Positions 43,285 through 52,715 of a stretch of 64,000 bases of DNA are shown here, in pieces. Under the pieces are notes generated by a model that saw nothing but the letters and a program-made list of their open reading frames with translations, searched no databases and was not told the origin of the DNA. The position numbers were made by a program, and so were the translations under genes. Origin of the DNA: an uncultured Verrucomicrobiota bacterium (GTDB lineage Bacteria; Verrucomicrobiota; Verrucomicrobiia; Verrucomicrobiales; Verrucomicrobiaceae); the NCBI GenBank assembly GCA_903838675.1, contig CAILZI010000161.1, positions 1-64,000 of the forward strand. Reading direction: 5' to 3'. How positions within the stretch are numbered: the first letter of the stretch is position 1; the number at the start of each line of letters is the position of its first letter.

Positions 43285-44661
43285 ATGAACTACGACCTCA
43301 TCGTCATCGGCGGCGGGCCTGCGGGCTACGTCGGAGCCATCCGCGCAGCTCAACTCGGCAAAAAAGTGGCCTGTGTCGAAAACGACCGCGCCGGGGGCAC
43401 CTGCCTGAACTGGGGCTGCATACCCACCAAGGCCCTGCTGAAAAACGCCGAGCTCTACCACACCATCACCCACCGCGCTGAGGAGTTCGGCCTCAAGATC
43501 GGCAGCGTCGAGTACGACTGGTCCAAGGTCATCGGCCGCAGCCGTGGCGTCAGCGACAAGCTCAACAAGGGCATCGAGTTCCTCTTCAAGAAGAACAAGG
43601 TCGACTACCTCAAAGGCACCGCCAGCATCCCCGCCGCAGGCAAGGTCGAAGTGACCGCTGCCGACGGCACCAAGGCCACCCACGAAGCGGCCAACATCCT
43701 CATCGCCACCGGCGCGAAGACGCGCCCGATGCCCGGATTCCCCTTCAACGGCAAGACCGTCATCGGCAGCAAGGAGGCCATGACCCTCGAAAAGCAGCCG
43801 AAGAGCATCATCGTCATCGGGGCCGGCGCCATCGGCATTGAGTTCGCTTACTTCTTCAACGCCTACGGCACCAAGGTGACCGTCGTTGAAATGCTGCCAG
43901 ACATCCTCCCCGTCGAGGACACCGAAGTCAGCAAGACGCTGGAAAAGAGCCTCACCAAGTCCGGCATCCGCATCCTCACCAACACCAAGGTCACCGGCAC
44001 TTCCGAAGACGGCAACGGCGTGAAGATCACCGTCGAAGGCGCAGCCAACGAAACCCTTGAGGCGGACGTCTGCCTCGTCGCCATCGGCGTGGCCCCCGTG
44101 CTGCCCGGCGGCATCGAGCTCAAGCTCTCCGACCGCGGCTGGCTCCAGACCGACGAACGCTATCAGACCTCCGTCAAAGGCATCTACGGTGCCGGCGACA
44201 TCATCGGGCCGCCCTGGCTCGCCCACGTGGCCAGCTACGAGGCCGTGCAGTGCATTGAAGGCCTCTTCACCAAGCACAAGCCCAAGAAAGTCGGCGTCTT
44301 CCCCGGCTGCACCTACTGCCATCCGCAGGTGGCCAGCATCGGCCTTACCGAGCGCGCGGCCAAGGAAAAGGGACTCAAGTTCAAGGTCGGCAAGTTCCCC
44401 TACGTCGCCAGCGGCAAGGCCCTCGCCGCCGCCGAGCCCGAAGGCTTCGTCAAGATTCTCTACGGCGAGCCTCACGGTGAGATCATCGGCGCACACATCA
44501 TCGGCAGCGAAAGCACCGAGATGATCGCCGAGATCGGCCTCGCCATGAATCTCGAAGCCACCTGGGACGAAATCGAAGCCACCATCCACGCCCATCCGAC
44601 CCTGTCCGAGATGGTCAAGGAGGCTACGGAAGTCGCCAAGGGGCATCCGATTCACGTGTGA
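43285..44661 (+). CDS. lpdA: Dihydrolipoamide dehydrogenase
   Basis: The 458-residue flavoprotein has the FAD motif DLIVIGGGPAGYVGAI, the redox-active disulfide Cys40/Cys45 in GGTCLNWGCIPTK, an NAD-binding GAGAIGIEFAYFF, the second FAD motif IYGAGDI, and the C-terminal HAHPTLSE His-Glu dyad. It reoxidises lipoamide in 2-oxoacid dehydrogenase or glycine cleavage complexes. No E1 or E2 gene is in the window. It stands alone between the protease pair and an AT-richer cassette. Confidence 0.97.
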   Translation: MNYDLIVIGGGPAGYVGAIRAAQLGKKVACVENDRAGGTCLNWGCIPTKALLKNAELYHTITHRAEEFGLKIGSVEYDWSKVIGRSRGVSDKLNKGIEFLFKKNKVDYLKGTASIPAAGKVEVTAADGTKATHEAANILIATGAKTRPMPGFPFNGKTVIGSKEAMTLEKQPKSIIVIGAGAIGIEFAYFFNAYGTKVTVVEMLPDILPVEDTEVSKTLEKSLTKSGIRILTNTKVTGTSEDGNGVKITVEGAANETLEADVCLVAIGVAPVLPGGIELKLSDRGWLQTDERYQTSVKGIYGAGDIIGPPWLAHVASYEAVQCIEGLFTKHKPKKVGVFPGCTYCHPQVASIGLTERAAKEKGLKFKVGKFPYVASGKALAAAEPEGFVKILYGEPHGEIIGAHIIGSESTEMIAEIGLAMNLEATWDEIEATIHAHPTLSEMVKEATEVAKGHPIHV

Positions 44662-44677
44662 GGAGGGGTGAAACTTT

Positions 44678-45496
44678 GTGACCCGCATCCTGTTTTGGAA
44701 CATTCGAGGCAGGCCGCTTGAAGCACTTGTTGCTCAAGCGGCCATCGAACAGGATGCGGACATCGTGATCATCTGTGAACATGGAAGCCGCATCGCCCAA
44801 ATTGAGGATGCGCTGAACAAGGCGGATCCGAACAAGCGTATGGCATATGTAAAGCCTGTCCTGAAAAGACACGCATCGCTGGCGTTGTTTTCTCGTGTGA
44901 CCGTCGGGAAGCTTGCCACGGTGACTGAGCATTCCCACTGCCTAGTTCATGCTTTGCAGCGTTCAAACGGCGACGAATTGCTGATTGCCTCCGTTCACTT
45001 GTCGAGTCCGATGCATCAGTCAGAGAGAGACTTGATGTTTCTTGCTCAGGACTCTGCTGATCTCATCCGAGATCAGGAAAGTCAACGAAGGCACCGGCAC
45101 ACACTTGTGGTGGGCGATTTCAATATGGACCCGTATCACCCAGGCATGATCGCGAGTCATTGTTTTCACGCCGTCATGGATCGCCGTTTGGCAATGGAGG
45201 AGTCCAGAGTCATCCAAAAACAAGAACACCACTTCTTTTATAATCCCATGTGGAGCAGACTTGGGGATGATTCGCTAGGCCCGCCCGGCAGCTACTTTTA
45301 TCGCAAAGCCAGTCCAGAATGCCACTTTTGGCATGCTTGGGATCAAGTGCTTGTGCGACCTGCCATTTTGGGGCATTTTAACAATACCCGGCTTTCAGTA
45401 ATCACTCAAATTGGGGTCACCCAAATGCTTGACCAAAAAGGCCGACCTAATTTCAAGAAATATTCGGATCATCTGCCAATCGCATTCGAAATTTAA
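44678..45496 (+). CDS. Endonuclease/exonuclease/phosphatase (DNase I-like) family protein
   Basis: The 272-residue protein has the EEP fold motifs: an N-terminal Asn in ILFWNIRG, a Glu in VIICEHGS, GDFNMDP, and the C-terminal SDHLPI with catalytic Asp-His. It could cut DNA, RNA or phosphoester headgroups; substrates of this fold vary widely. There is no signal peptide, so it is cytoplasmic. The start is GTG at 44678 behind a strong AGGAGG site, unusual for this window. Codon use is less GC-rich than lpdA. A small partner gene follows after 13 bases. Confidence 0.87.
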   Translation: MTRILFWNIRGRPLEALVAQAAIEQDADIVIICEHGSRIAQIEDALNKADPNKRMAYVKPVLKRHASLALFSRVTVGKLATVTEHSHCLVHALQRSNGDELLIASVHLSSPMHQSERDLMFLAQDSADLIRDQESQRRHRHTLVVGDFNMDPYHPGMIASHCFHAVMDRRLAMEESRVIQKQEHHFFYNPMWSRLGDDSLGPPGSYFYRKASPECHFWHAWDQVLVRPAILGHFNNTRLSVITQIGVTQMLDQKGRPNFKKYSDHLPIAFEI

Positions 45497-45509
45497 CCTC
45501 GATTTTGCC

Positions 45510-45926
45510 ATGTCTGCAGCCACCAAAAACCTCTGGGGTTCGATTCCCGCCGTCGCCAAAACAAAGACGCCGCTTACTGTTTTGCGAGAGCAGGGGCGCA
45601 TTTTGGAGAAAGAAACCGGTGGTCGGCTTGTGGGTATAGTGACAACTAGAACTAATTCGCAAGGCGACATGGTGCACAACTTCTACATCCAGGCTCCCCT
45701 CCTGGACGACTACTCTCATCTGCTGCTTTCCGTGCTGCATGGGGCAAAAATGTTTCCGCTAACTGTTCATTTTGAAGGCAAAAAACCTTCGGTTAAAAAC
45801 ATGGTGGCATTTGAAAATCTGCTCGGGCTGATCCTGAAAAAACCTTCGACCAAAGAGGTGGTCAACAGCCTTCTGGCACAGTCAGGTGCACTGTACAAAG
45901 ACCAGATGATAGTAAAGACCAGATGA
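45510..45926 (+). CDS. Hypothetical protein, partner of the EEP-family gene
   Basis: The 138-residue protein has no family I recognise. It is basic, soluble, and mixed alpha/beta, with repeated hydrophobic residues in LLDDYSHLLLSVLHGAKMFPL and a C-terminal helical part. It starts 13 bases after the nuclease-like gene with the same less GC-rich codon use, so the two form a cassette. A 17-base tandem repeat at its very end changes the last few codons. A toxin/antidote or nuclease/regulator pairing is possible but unproven. Confidence 0.65.
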   Translation: MSAATKNLWGSIPAVAKTKTPLTVLREQGRILEKETGGRLVGIVTTRTNSQGDMVHNFYIQAPLLDDYSHLLLSVLHGAKMFPLTVHFEGKKPSVKNMVAFENLLGLILKKPSTKEVVNSLLAQSGALYKDQMIVKTR

Positions 45927-45928
45927 TA
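45897..45928 (+). repeat. 17-base tandem duplication at the end of the cassette
   Basis: The 15-base word aaagaccagatgata occurs at 45897-45911 and again at 45914-45928, a 17-base period. Since 17 is not a multiple of three, it shifts the frame: the first copy encodes KDQMI and the second gives VKTR and the stop. Without one copy, the frame would run on into the following amidohydrolase gene. Confidence 0.85.
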
Positions 45929-45982
45929 TGGTGTTCGTGGCAAGGTAGCGCGGTTTACTGCGTATGGCATCTACCTTTCTCC

Positions 45983-46948
45983 ATGAACCGCCGTCAGTTC
46001 CTCCACACCACCTCCGCCGCAGCTCTCACCGCATCCTCCTGCACCACGACCACCCGGCGGGCGGACAAGCTGATCATCGACACGCATCAGCATCTCTGGG
46101 GCCGTGGCTTCGTGAATCCACCCTGGGTCAAAACCGCGCCAGAAGTGCTGCAGCATGATTTCCTCACCCCCGAGTATGTCGAGGCGACCCACGGCCTGAA
46201 GGTGAAGGCCATCTACATGGAGGTCGATGTGGCTCCAAAAGATCACATCAATGAAGCCGACGCCATCGTGGCGCAAATCCGCGCCCGCAACACACCCACC
46301 GTCGCTGCCACCATCGGCGGCCGTCCCGCATCCTCGGATTTCGAGAGCTACGTGCAGCGCTACGCAGGCAACGGCATCGTCAAAGGCTTGCGCCAGGTGC
46401 TCCATGGTCCCTCCACACCCGTTGGCTACTGCCTGCGGCCCGACTTCGTGCGCGGCGTGCAGACGCTCGGCAAACACGGCCTCAACTTCGAACTCACCAT
46501 GCGCCCCACCGAGCTGCACGATGCCGTGAAGCTCATCCAGCAGTGCCCGGAGACCCATTTCGTCCTCGACCACTGCGGCAACGGCGACCCCAAGGCCTTC
46601 AATCCAAAGCTCGGCCCCGACATGAAACGCAGCTGCACCGCCGACGGCTGGAAGCGCGGTATCGATGCTGTCGCCGCACAGCCCGGCGTGATGTGCAAGA
46701 TCAGCGGCATCGTCGCCTTTGTGCCACCGGAAAAGTGGAGTGCCGAAGACCTCGCACCGGTGGTGAATCACTGCCTTGATGCCTTCGGCCCTGACCGCGT
46801 CTTCTTCGGCGGCGACTGGCCCGTATGCCTCCTCGGCAGCCGCGTGCGTGGCTGGGTCGAGGCCCTGAACCAGATCATGGCAGACCGCCCCTTCGCTGAC
46901 CAACGCAAGCTGTGGTCGGGCAATGCGAGCAAATTTTACCGGCTGTAA
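45983..46948 (+). CDS. Exported amidohydrolase (Amidohydro_2, sugar-lactonase-like)
   Basis: The 321-residue protein starts with a twin-arginine-like signal (NRRQFLHTTSAAALT, then SSC) and is a metal-dependent amidohydrolase of the COG3618 type. It has IIDTHQHLW as first metal motif, FVLDHCGNG as a later His site, MCKISG, and the FFGGDWPVC end with the conserved Asp. Such enzymes open lactones or decarboxylate aromatic acids. The start at 45983 fits the signal. Role probably in sugar-acid breakdown; substrate unknown. Confidence 0.87.
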   Translation: MNRRQFLHTTSAAALTASSCTTTTRRADKLIIDTHQHLWGRGFVNPPWVKTAPEVLQHDFLTPEYVEATHGLKVKAIYMEVDVAPKDHINEADAIVAQIRARNTPTVAATIGGRPASSDFESYVQRYAGNGIVKGLRQVLHGPSTPVGYCLRPDFVRGVQTLGKHGLNFELTMRPTELHDAVKLIQQCPETHFVLDHCGNGDPKAFNPKLGPDMKRSCTADGWKRGIDAVAAQPGVMCKISGIVAFVPPEKWSAEDLAPVVNHCLDAFGPDRVFFGGDWPVCLLGSRVRGWVEALNQIMADRPFADQRKLWSGNASKFYRL

Positions 46949-46954
46949 CGCACC

Positions 46955-48091
46955 TCAATCCAGCGTCTGCCGGTAGCGAAACACCCCGATGACGAGGGCG
47001 ATGATCGCAAACAGTCCAATCTGCCAGAGCTGCAGCGAGATGTCGGCAAAGTCGTTTCCCTTCAGCAGTACCCCGCGCACGATGCGCAGGAAGTGCGTGA
47101 GCGGCAGCACCTCGCCGATGTTCTGCGCCCACTGCGGCATGCCGCGAAAGGGAAACATGAAGCCGGAGAGCAGCAGCGAGGGCAGGAAGAAAAAGAACGA
47201 GCCCTGCACCGCCTGCAGCTGATTGGTGGCCAGTGTCGAGAAGGTGATTCCGACCGCGAGGTTTGCAGCGATGAAGACAAACGCGGCGGCAAAAAGCAGC
47301 CCGAGGTTTCCGATCATCGGAACATGAAAGAGGAAATGCGCCGCGATCAAAATAAGCGTCACCTGAATGTAGCCGACAAACATGTACGGGATGATCTTCC
47401 CCAGCAGCACCTCAAACGGCCGCGTCGGCATCGAGAGCAGGTTCTCCATCGTTCCACGTTCCCGTTCGCGTGTGATAGCCAGCGCAGTGATCATGACCAT
47501 CGTCATCGTCAGCACCACGCCCATGAGACCGGGGACGATGTTGTACTGTGTAACGGCCTCCGGGTTGTACAGCGCATGAATTCGCAGATCGATGGGAGCT
47601 TCGCTTTGCGCCAGGTAGGCGAGCGGCCCTTTGAAATCATTCATGAGCGCCGTGGTCAGCAGCGGGCGCATGATGTTGATCGCGTTGCTCGTCGCCGCAG
47701 GGTCGGTGGCGTCGGCTTCGATCAGCAGGGTGGGTTTGTCACCCCGCAGGAGATCGCGTGAGAAGTCCTGCGGGATGGTGATGACGAACTGCACCTCGCC
47801 ATGCTCCAGCACCTCGCGTGCCTCGTCCTCGCTGTGCACCTGCTGCACAAACTCGTAGTAGCCGCTGTTGCGGATGGCGCTGAGCAGCGTGCGCGCCTGC
47901 GGTCCCTGGTCATTCATGAGCACCGCAGCAGGCAGGTGCTTGGGGTCCGAGTTGATGGCAAAGCCAAAAAGCAGGAGCTGCAGCAGCGGAATGCCCACCA
48001 TCATGCCGAAGGTCACGCGGTCCCGCCGCATCTGGATGAACTCCTTGATGATGATCGCCAGAAAGCGGGTGATGGAGAAATAGCGGTTCAT
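46955..48091 (-). CDS. ABC-2 type transporter permease (YhhJ-like)
   Basis: The 378-residue protein has one N-terminal span (RVTFGMMVGIPLLQLLLFGFAI), a large outer domain of about 150 residues, then five spans and the family motif RERERGTMENLLSMPTRP in a cytoplasmic loop. This is the ABC-2 permease of HlyD-linked exporters such as YhiI-RbbA-YhhJ. It overlaps its ATPase gene by four bases (ATGA). It is probably involved in drug or cell-envelope compound export. Confidence 0.93.
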   Translation of the reverse strand: MNRYFSITRFLAIIIKEFIQMRRDRVTFGMMVGIPLLQLLLFGFAINSDPKHLPAAVLMNDQGPQARTLLSAIRNSGYYEFVQQVHSEDEAREVLEHGEVQFVITIPQDFSRDLLRGDKPTLLIEADATDPAATSNAINIMRPLLTTALMNDFKGPLAYLAQSEAPIDLRIHALYNPEAVTQYNIVPGLMGVVLTMTMVMITALAITRERERGTMENLLSMPTRPFEVLLGKIIPYMFVGYIQVTLILIAAHFLFHVPMIGNLGLLFAAAFVFIAANLAVGITFSTLATNQLQAVQGSFFFFLPSLLLSGFMFPFRGMPQWAQNIGEVLPLTHFLRIVRGVLLKGNDFADISLQLWQIGLFAIIALVIGVFRYRQTLD

Positions 48092-49014
48092 TCGGCGGCA
48101 AAGTTGTCCTTCGATTGATCCATCAGGTGAATGAACACGTCCTCAAGACCGGGGCGGATGTGCATCCATTCGTGATCGTTGCGGAAGGGTGCAATGGCCT
48201 GTTCCAAGGCCTTTTCATCACCACCGCTGACATGCAGCATGGTGCCAAATGCCACCGCCTGATGCACGCCCGGTTTTCCGCGCAGCTCCCCCGCAAGTTT
48301 CACCAAATCGCCGCCCTTCACCGACCACGTTGTGAGATGCGCGCTATCAATCACCTCCTGCACCGTGCCGCGGGTGAGCAGATTGCCATAGGCGATGTAG
48401 GCCAGCCGATGGCAGCGCTCGGCCTCATCCATGTAATGCGTCGTGATGAGAAACGTCAGCCCTTCCGCAGCGAGCTGGTGGATCTGCTCCCAAAAGTCAC
48501 GGCGCGCCTTCGGGTCCACGCCCGCGGTCGGTTCGTCCAGCAGCAGCAGCTTCGGCTCATGAATCAAACAGGCCGCCAGCGCGAGCCGCTGCTTCCAGCC
48601 TCCTGACAACTGACCCGCCAGCTGCTGCTCACGTCCCGCAAGGCCAAGCCTCTTGATCGAAGCATTCACCGTTTCCTCACGTTTTTTGACGCCATACATG
48701 CGCGCCACGAAATCCAGGTTCTCGCGAATGCTCAGATCTTCGTAGAAGCTGAAGCGCTGCGTCATATAACCCACCTGCTTTTTGATCTCCTCGCTTTGCT
48801 TGATCACGTCAAAACCCAGGCACGTGCCACTGCCTTCGTCCGCCTTGAGCAGACCGCAAAGCATGCGGATGAAGGTGGTCTTGCCGCTGCCATTGGGGCC
48901 GAGAAAGCCATAGATCTCGCCCCTGCGCACCTGCAGGTCGATCTTGTTCACGACCGTGCGCGTGCCGAAGCGCTTCGTCATGCCTTTCACGTCGATGGCC
49001 AGTTCTTCGCTCAT
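48088..49014 (-). CDS. ABC transporter ATP-binding protein
   Basis: The 308-residue protein has GFLGPNGSGKTTFIRML (Walker A), GYMTQRFSFYEDLSI (Q-loop), QLSGGWKQRLALA (signature), LLLLDEPTAGVDP (Walker B) and a His switch in ITTHYMDEA. A C-terminal extension of about 70 residues resembles that of drug-export ATPases of the CcmA/NodI group. It lies between the HlyD-like gene (2 bases apart) and the permease (overlap). Confidence 0.95.
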   Translation of the reverse strand: MSEELAIDVKGMTKRFGTRTVVNKIDLQVRRGEIYGFLGPNGSGKTTFIRMLCGLLKADEGSGTCLGFDVIKQSEEIKKQVGYMTQRFSFYEDLSIRENLDFVARMYGVKKREETVNASIKRLGLAGREQQLAGQLSGGWKQRLALAACLIHEPKLLLLDEPTAGVDPKARRDFWEQIHQLAAEGLTFLITTHYMDEAERCHRLAYIAYGNLLTRGTVQEVIDSAHLTTWSVKGGDLVKLAGELRGKPGVHQAVAFGTMLHVSGGDEKALEQAIAPFRNDHEWMHIRPGLEDVFIHLMDQSKDNFAAE

Positions 49015-49016
49015 CT

Positions 49017-49976
49017 TCAGGGCGCGAATTCGACATCGACCGGCTGCCCCGGGTGCAGTTTTGCGGCCACGGCGTCGTCAAAGCGCAGCTCAATCATGAA
49101 CACCAGCTTGCTGCGGTTCTCCTGGCTGTAAATCACCGGGGGGGTGTATTCCGCCTGAGGCGCGATGAAGCTTACTTTTGCATTCAGCGCCTCGGCGGCA
49201 CCATCGAGATGAATCTTCACCGTATCTCCCACCTTCAAGGTCGTCAGCCGCGTTTCCGGCACAAAGGTGCGCACCTTGATGTTGGCCGGCGGCAGCAGCG
49301 AAACCACCGGGTGGCCCGCTTCCACCATTTCACCAGCACGATACAGCGTATCATTCACCACCGCCGCCTGTGGGGCGTTCTGCTGCTTTTGAGCGAGATC
49401 CCACGCGGCTTTTGTCAGCATCGCTTCGCGTGCTTTCACATCGCCCTCCAGGGCAGCCACCGCATCTTTGCGCATGCCCAACCCGGCTGTTTTCAAATCG
49501 GCCTCCAGTTGCTCCACACGTTTGTGGTTCTGAATGTTCATGCTGCGGGCTTGATCCGTGCTGTCCACCGCCACCGCGCCGGATTTCGTCAGCTCAAGCT
49601 GCCGCGCGAGCTCGATCTCCGCCAATGCCGACGCCTCACGCGCTTGCTTTAACTGCGCCTCCAGCGACGCAATCTCCGTCGGTCGCTTGCCCTTCTGCGC
49701 ATCCTCCAGCGTGTTTTTGGCCTGCTGCAGCCGGTGGTTCGCCTCATCGCGCGCCGCTGTTTCAGCGACGTCTTCGAGTGCAAACAGCACGTCGCCTGCT
49801 TTAACCTCCACTCCACGCTGGACATTCAGCTTCGTCAGCTTGCCGCCGAGCGGAGAGGAGACATACACAAACTCACCCTCAACATAACCCTGCAGGATGT
49901 TGGATGGCGGGCGCTTGCAACCAAGCAACCCGAGGATCAGCACCAGGGCACCGACGGAATGGAACAACTGCTTCAT
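49017..49976 (-). CDS. HlyD-family membrane fusion lipoprotein
   Basis: The 319-residue protein has a lipoprotein signal (lipobox LLGC at residues 17-20), then a split biotinyl-lipoyl motif (VSSPLGGKLTKLNVQRGVEVKAGDVLFALE), a long coiled coil (about residues 65-180), and a beta-barrel part (VRTFVPETRLTTLKVGDTV). It bridges the inner-membrane ABC permease to an outer-membrane channel. It is the first gene of the three-gene exporter operon. No TolC gene is nearby. Confidence 0.92.
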   Translation of the reverse strand: MKQLFHSVGALVLILGLLGCKRPPSNILQGYVEGEFVYVSSPLGGKLTKLNVQRGVEVKAGDVLFALEDVAETAARDEANHRLQQAKNTLEDAQKGKRPTEIASLEAQLKQAREASALAEIELARQLELTKSGAVAVDSTDQARSMNIQNHKRVEQLEADLKTAGLGMRKDAVAALEGDVKAREAMLTKAAWDLAQKQQNAPQAAVVNDTLYRAGEMVEAGHPVVSLLPPANIKVRTFVPETRLTTLKVGDTVKIHLDGAAEALNAKVSFIAPQAEYTPPVIYSQENRSKLVFMIELRFDDAVAAKLHPGQPVDVEFAP

Positions 49977-49980
49977 GTGA

Positions 49981-50002
49981 GGTAAACCGTACAGCGGTTA
50001 CC
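49981..50002. promoter_or_regulatory. Inverted repeat before the exporter operon (possible operator)
   Basis: The sequence ggtaaaccg...cggttacc forms an imperfect dyad five bases upstream of the HlyD-like start on the minus strand. Such sites before exporter operons are often bound by TetR- or MarR-type repressors. No repressor gene is adjacent, so this is only a candidate. Confidence 0.3.
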
Positions 50003-50058
50003 CTGTTACGAGCAGGTTGCAAGGTGCGGACGCCCTAGTTTGAACTTCAGGCACAAAC

Positions 50059-52623
50059 TCACTTCACCACACCCAGCACTTCCAGCTCATGAATGGACCA
50101 GTAGGTCCCCTTCGCTTCGCCAAGCTGTGAAATGCGGATGAATTTGGCCTTGGCCGGTTTTGGGAAGAGATATTCGACGGCTCCGGCGTCGCCTTTGCCT
50201 TGGAGAATTGGCTTCTCCCATTCGGTGCCGTTGAGTGACAGTTCAATCTTGTACTGTCGCGGGTAGTCGTTGTGGGATTTGCCGGTGTCGATCACAAGGC
50301 CGGAGATGTCGGTGGCTTCGGGCAGGTCGATCTGGAACCACATGTCGGGGCTCTGCGAACCATGGCTGTCCCAGCGCGTGGCAATGTCGCCATCGACGGC
50401 CTTGTTGACATCCTTTGCGCCATGGCTGGCACTAAGCTTCCAGTCAGCGCGGTTTTTCAGCGGCTGTGGGTAGAGCGCCTGCAGCTCTTCGATGCTCCAG
50501 GGCGTCGTGCGCTTGGAGAGTTCTTTGCGCAGCTTTTCCACTTCCTTTTTCTGCACCAGCTTGCCATTGTTGCCAAAGGCCTTGCGGATGTAGCTCGTCA
50601 CGTCGGCGATCCACTGGTCGTTGTTCGTGGACATGGGCACCATCTGCGCCTCATAGGTCTTGCCATTGATGGGTCCGCCGAGGCCGTTCATCATCACCCG
50701 CACGATGGCATCTCCCTGCACCGCCGTCTTGGAACCCGCCAGCGGTGGCGCGAGCGTAGCACCCTCACGTCCGGCGATGGGCATCCCATTGCCGTCGAAA
50801 CCGTGGCAGGCGAAGCAGAGCGAGCGGAAGATCTCCTGGCCGCGCTCCAGCTGCTTCTTCTCATCCTTGGTGAAGCTGCCGCTGATCTTCGGCGCTTCCA
50901 CCAGCAACTGCGCACCGATTTCCCGCACGCCGACGCTGGTCGATGTCATAAGCACGGTCTGCGCTTCGAGCTTCCAGTTCGGCCAGTTGAAGAGACGGCT
51001 GGTGTAAAGCGTCTGCAGCACCACGGTCGGGTCTTTGTCAGCACGCAGGGCCTTGATGTCGGCGATCAAAGCGGTGTCGCCTTTCTTCAGCAGCGTTTCA
51101 GCCACACGGATGGCATTGGCGCGGAGCTGTGGGTGAGCATCCTTCATCGCGGTGTGAATGATGTCGGGCGTGATGGAATCGAGGCCTTCGAGCGTCCACA
51201 GCGCATGCAATCGGGCGAGGTGATTGTCATTCTTCGCCGCCATCTCGATGAGCGCAGGCACTACGGATTTGTCGTTCTTCACCACCAGCATGCGCTGCGC
51301 GGTGTCGCGCCAGAAACCGTTCGGATGCGGGAGGTGCGTCACGAGCTGTGAGGCAGTCTCGCCGATCATCTTTGGATTCGGGCCGGGCTTGAAGTCCTTG
51401 TGCACCAGACGCCACACACGGCCGTGGCCGGTGACGTGCTGCATGCCGGTGGGCTCGATGGCTCCGCGCAGGAAGCTCCCCGGCTTGACCCAGTTGCCTT
51501 CCTGAATGATGCCGCGATACGCGTCCACGATGTAGAGGCAGCCATCAGGGCCCGTGGTCATGTTCAGCGGACGGAAGTTCGGATCACTGCTGCGGATGAA
51601 TTCGTTCATCTCCGCTTCATACGGATTGGTGACGGTGGTGATGCCATCCTTCACCTCGACGATGGATCGACGGATCAGGCGGCCCACAGGCTCCGGCAGG
51701 AAGACATTGCCATACAGTTCCTTCGGCAGACGATCACCACGATAGACTGTTTGTCCGGCGCAGCCGGTGAAGTGGTTCAAACGCAGGTCTTCCGGCGAAT
51801 GGAAGCGACCGGGTCCGCCCTGGAAATCGCCCAGTGCGACGATGGGCCACACCGTATCATACTTCTCGCTCTTCTGCTGCGGCACGTTGATCGCGGCGTA
51901 GAGAATGGGTGCCTGGTAGTTCCACAGGCCCTTTTCGCCACCGGCATTGCTCCACCACATCTTGCCGTAGTCATCCTGCGCCAGACCCCACTGGCCACCA
52001 TTCGGCGCGGTGTTTTCTTTGAGCGGCGCATCCTTGCCGTTCCAGCGCAGGCGGTAGCCGTTGTAGGTCGTGTAAATCCAGTTGTCCAGACCCCACACGA
52101 GGCCGCTGGGCTGGTGCTCCATGTTGCCGCCACGTGGACCGCCGACGTACCACGGCGCTTGCTCATCCGCCACGCCATCACCATTCGCATCGCGGTGCAG
52201 GGTGATGTCATTCGTGTCCGTGATGCCCACCAGCACCCGGTCATCCAGCGGCAGCACCATGCGTGGCAGCAGGATGTTGTCCAGATAGACGCTGTGCTTG
52301 TCGTACACGCCATCACCTTTCGTCGACTCATGCAGCGAGATGCGGCTCCTCGGCGTCAGCTCGTCCGTGCCGTCGATGTCCTGCATGTAGGTGCGCATTT
52401 CGACGATGTACATCTTGCCGTTCCCGTCGAACGCGATCGCCGTCGGCTCCTTGATGATCGGATCGCTCAGCACCAGCTCCAGTGAGTAACCGTTCGGCAA
52501 TTGTATCGTTTTAAGCTCCTCCTCGGCGGTCAGTGCCTTGACGGGAAAGGTGTAAGTCGGCTTCGTTTGAGCGAATGCGGCTGTGCCGGCGAAGGCGAGT
52601 AAGGAAAGGAGACGGAGGTGCAT
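50059..52623 (-). CDS. PVC-type heme-binding CxxCH protein with C-terminal discoidin-like domain
   Basis: The 854-residue exported protein has a signal peptide (LLSLLAFAGTAAFAQ), a beta-propeller dehydrogenase-like part with repeated DxNGDG-type loops (HRDANGDGVADE), HEAT-like helices, a cytochrome c module (CFACHGFDGNGM), and a C-terminal F5/8 type C domain of about 120 residues (AVDGDIATRWDS) that binds carbohydrate. It would oxidise a sugar polymer or its fragments outside the cell. I took the ATG at 52623 for its signal peptide. It is divergent from a PAS-AraC regulator, a likely controller. Confidence 0.92.
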   Translation of the reverse strand: MHLRLLSLLAFAGTAAFAQTKPTYTFPVKALTAEEELKTIQLPNGYSLELVLSDPIIKEPTAIAFDGNGKMYIVEMRTYMQDIDGTDELTPRSRISLHESTKGDGVYDKHSVYLDNILLPRMVLPLDDRVLVGITDTNDITLHRDANGDGVADEQAPWYVGGPRGGNMEHQPSGLVWGLDNWIYTTYNGYRLRWNGKDAPLKENTAPNGGQWGLAQDDYGKMWWSNAGGEKGLWNYQAPILYAAINVPQQKSEKYDTVWPIVALGDFQGGPGRFHSPEDLRLNHFTGCAGQTVYRGDRLPKELYGNVFLPEPVGRLIRRSIVEVKDGITTVTNPYEAEMNEFIRSSDPNFRPLNMTTGPDGCLYIVDAYRGIIQEGNWVKPGSFLRGAIEPTGMQHVTGHGRVWRLVHKDFKPGPNPKMIGETASQLVTHLPHPNGFWRDTAQRMLVVKNDKSVVPALIEMAAKNDNHLARLHALWTLEGLDSITPDIIHTAMKDAHPQLRANAIRVAETLLKKGDTALIADIKALRADKDPTVVLQTLYTSRLFNWPNWKLEAQTVLMTSTSVGVREIGAQLLVEAPKISGSFTKDEKKQLERGQEIFRSLCFACHGFDGNGMPIAGREGATLAPPLAGSKTAVQGDAIVRVMMNGLGGPINGKTYEAQMVPMSTNNDQWIADVTSYIRKAFGNNGKLVQKKEVEKLRKELSKRTTPWSIEELQALYPQPLKNRADWKLSASHGAKDVNKAVDGDIATRWDSHGSQSPDMWFQIDLPEATDISGLVIDTGKSHNDYPRQYKIELSLNGTEWEKPILQGKGDAGAVEYLFPKPAKAKFIRISQLGEAKGTYWSIHELEVLGVVK

Positions 52624-52715
52624 GACGAGCGGGGGTTGAAATATCGCCATTTACATACTTATGCAAACCCCTGTTCGTTTGGTGACAGGCTGCCAAATTT
52701 TGTTAAAATCCGGCC

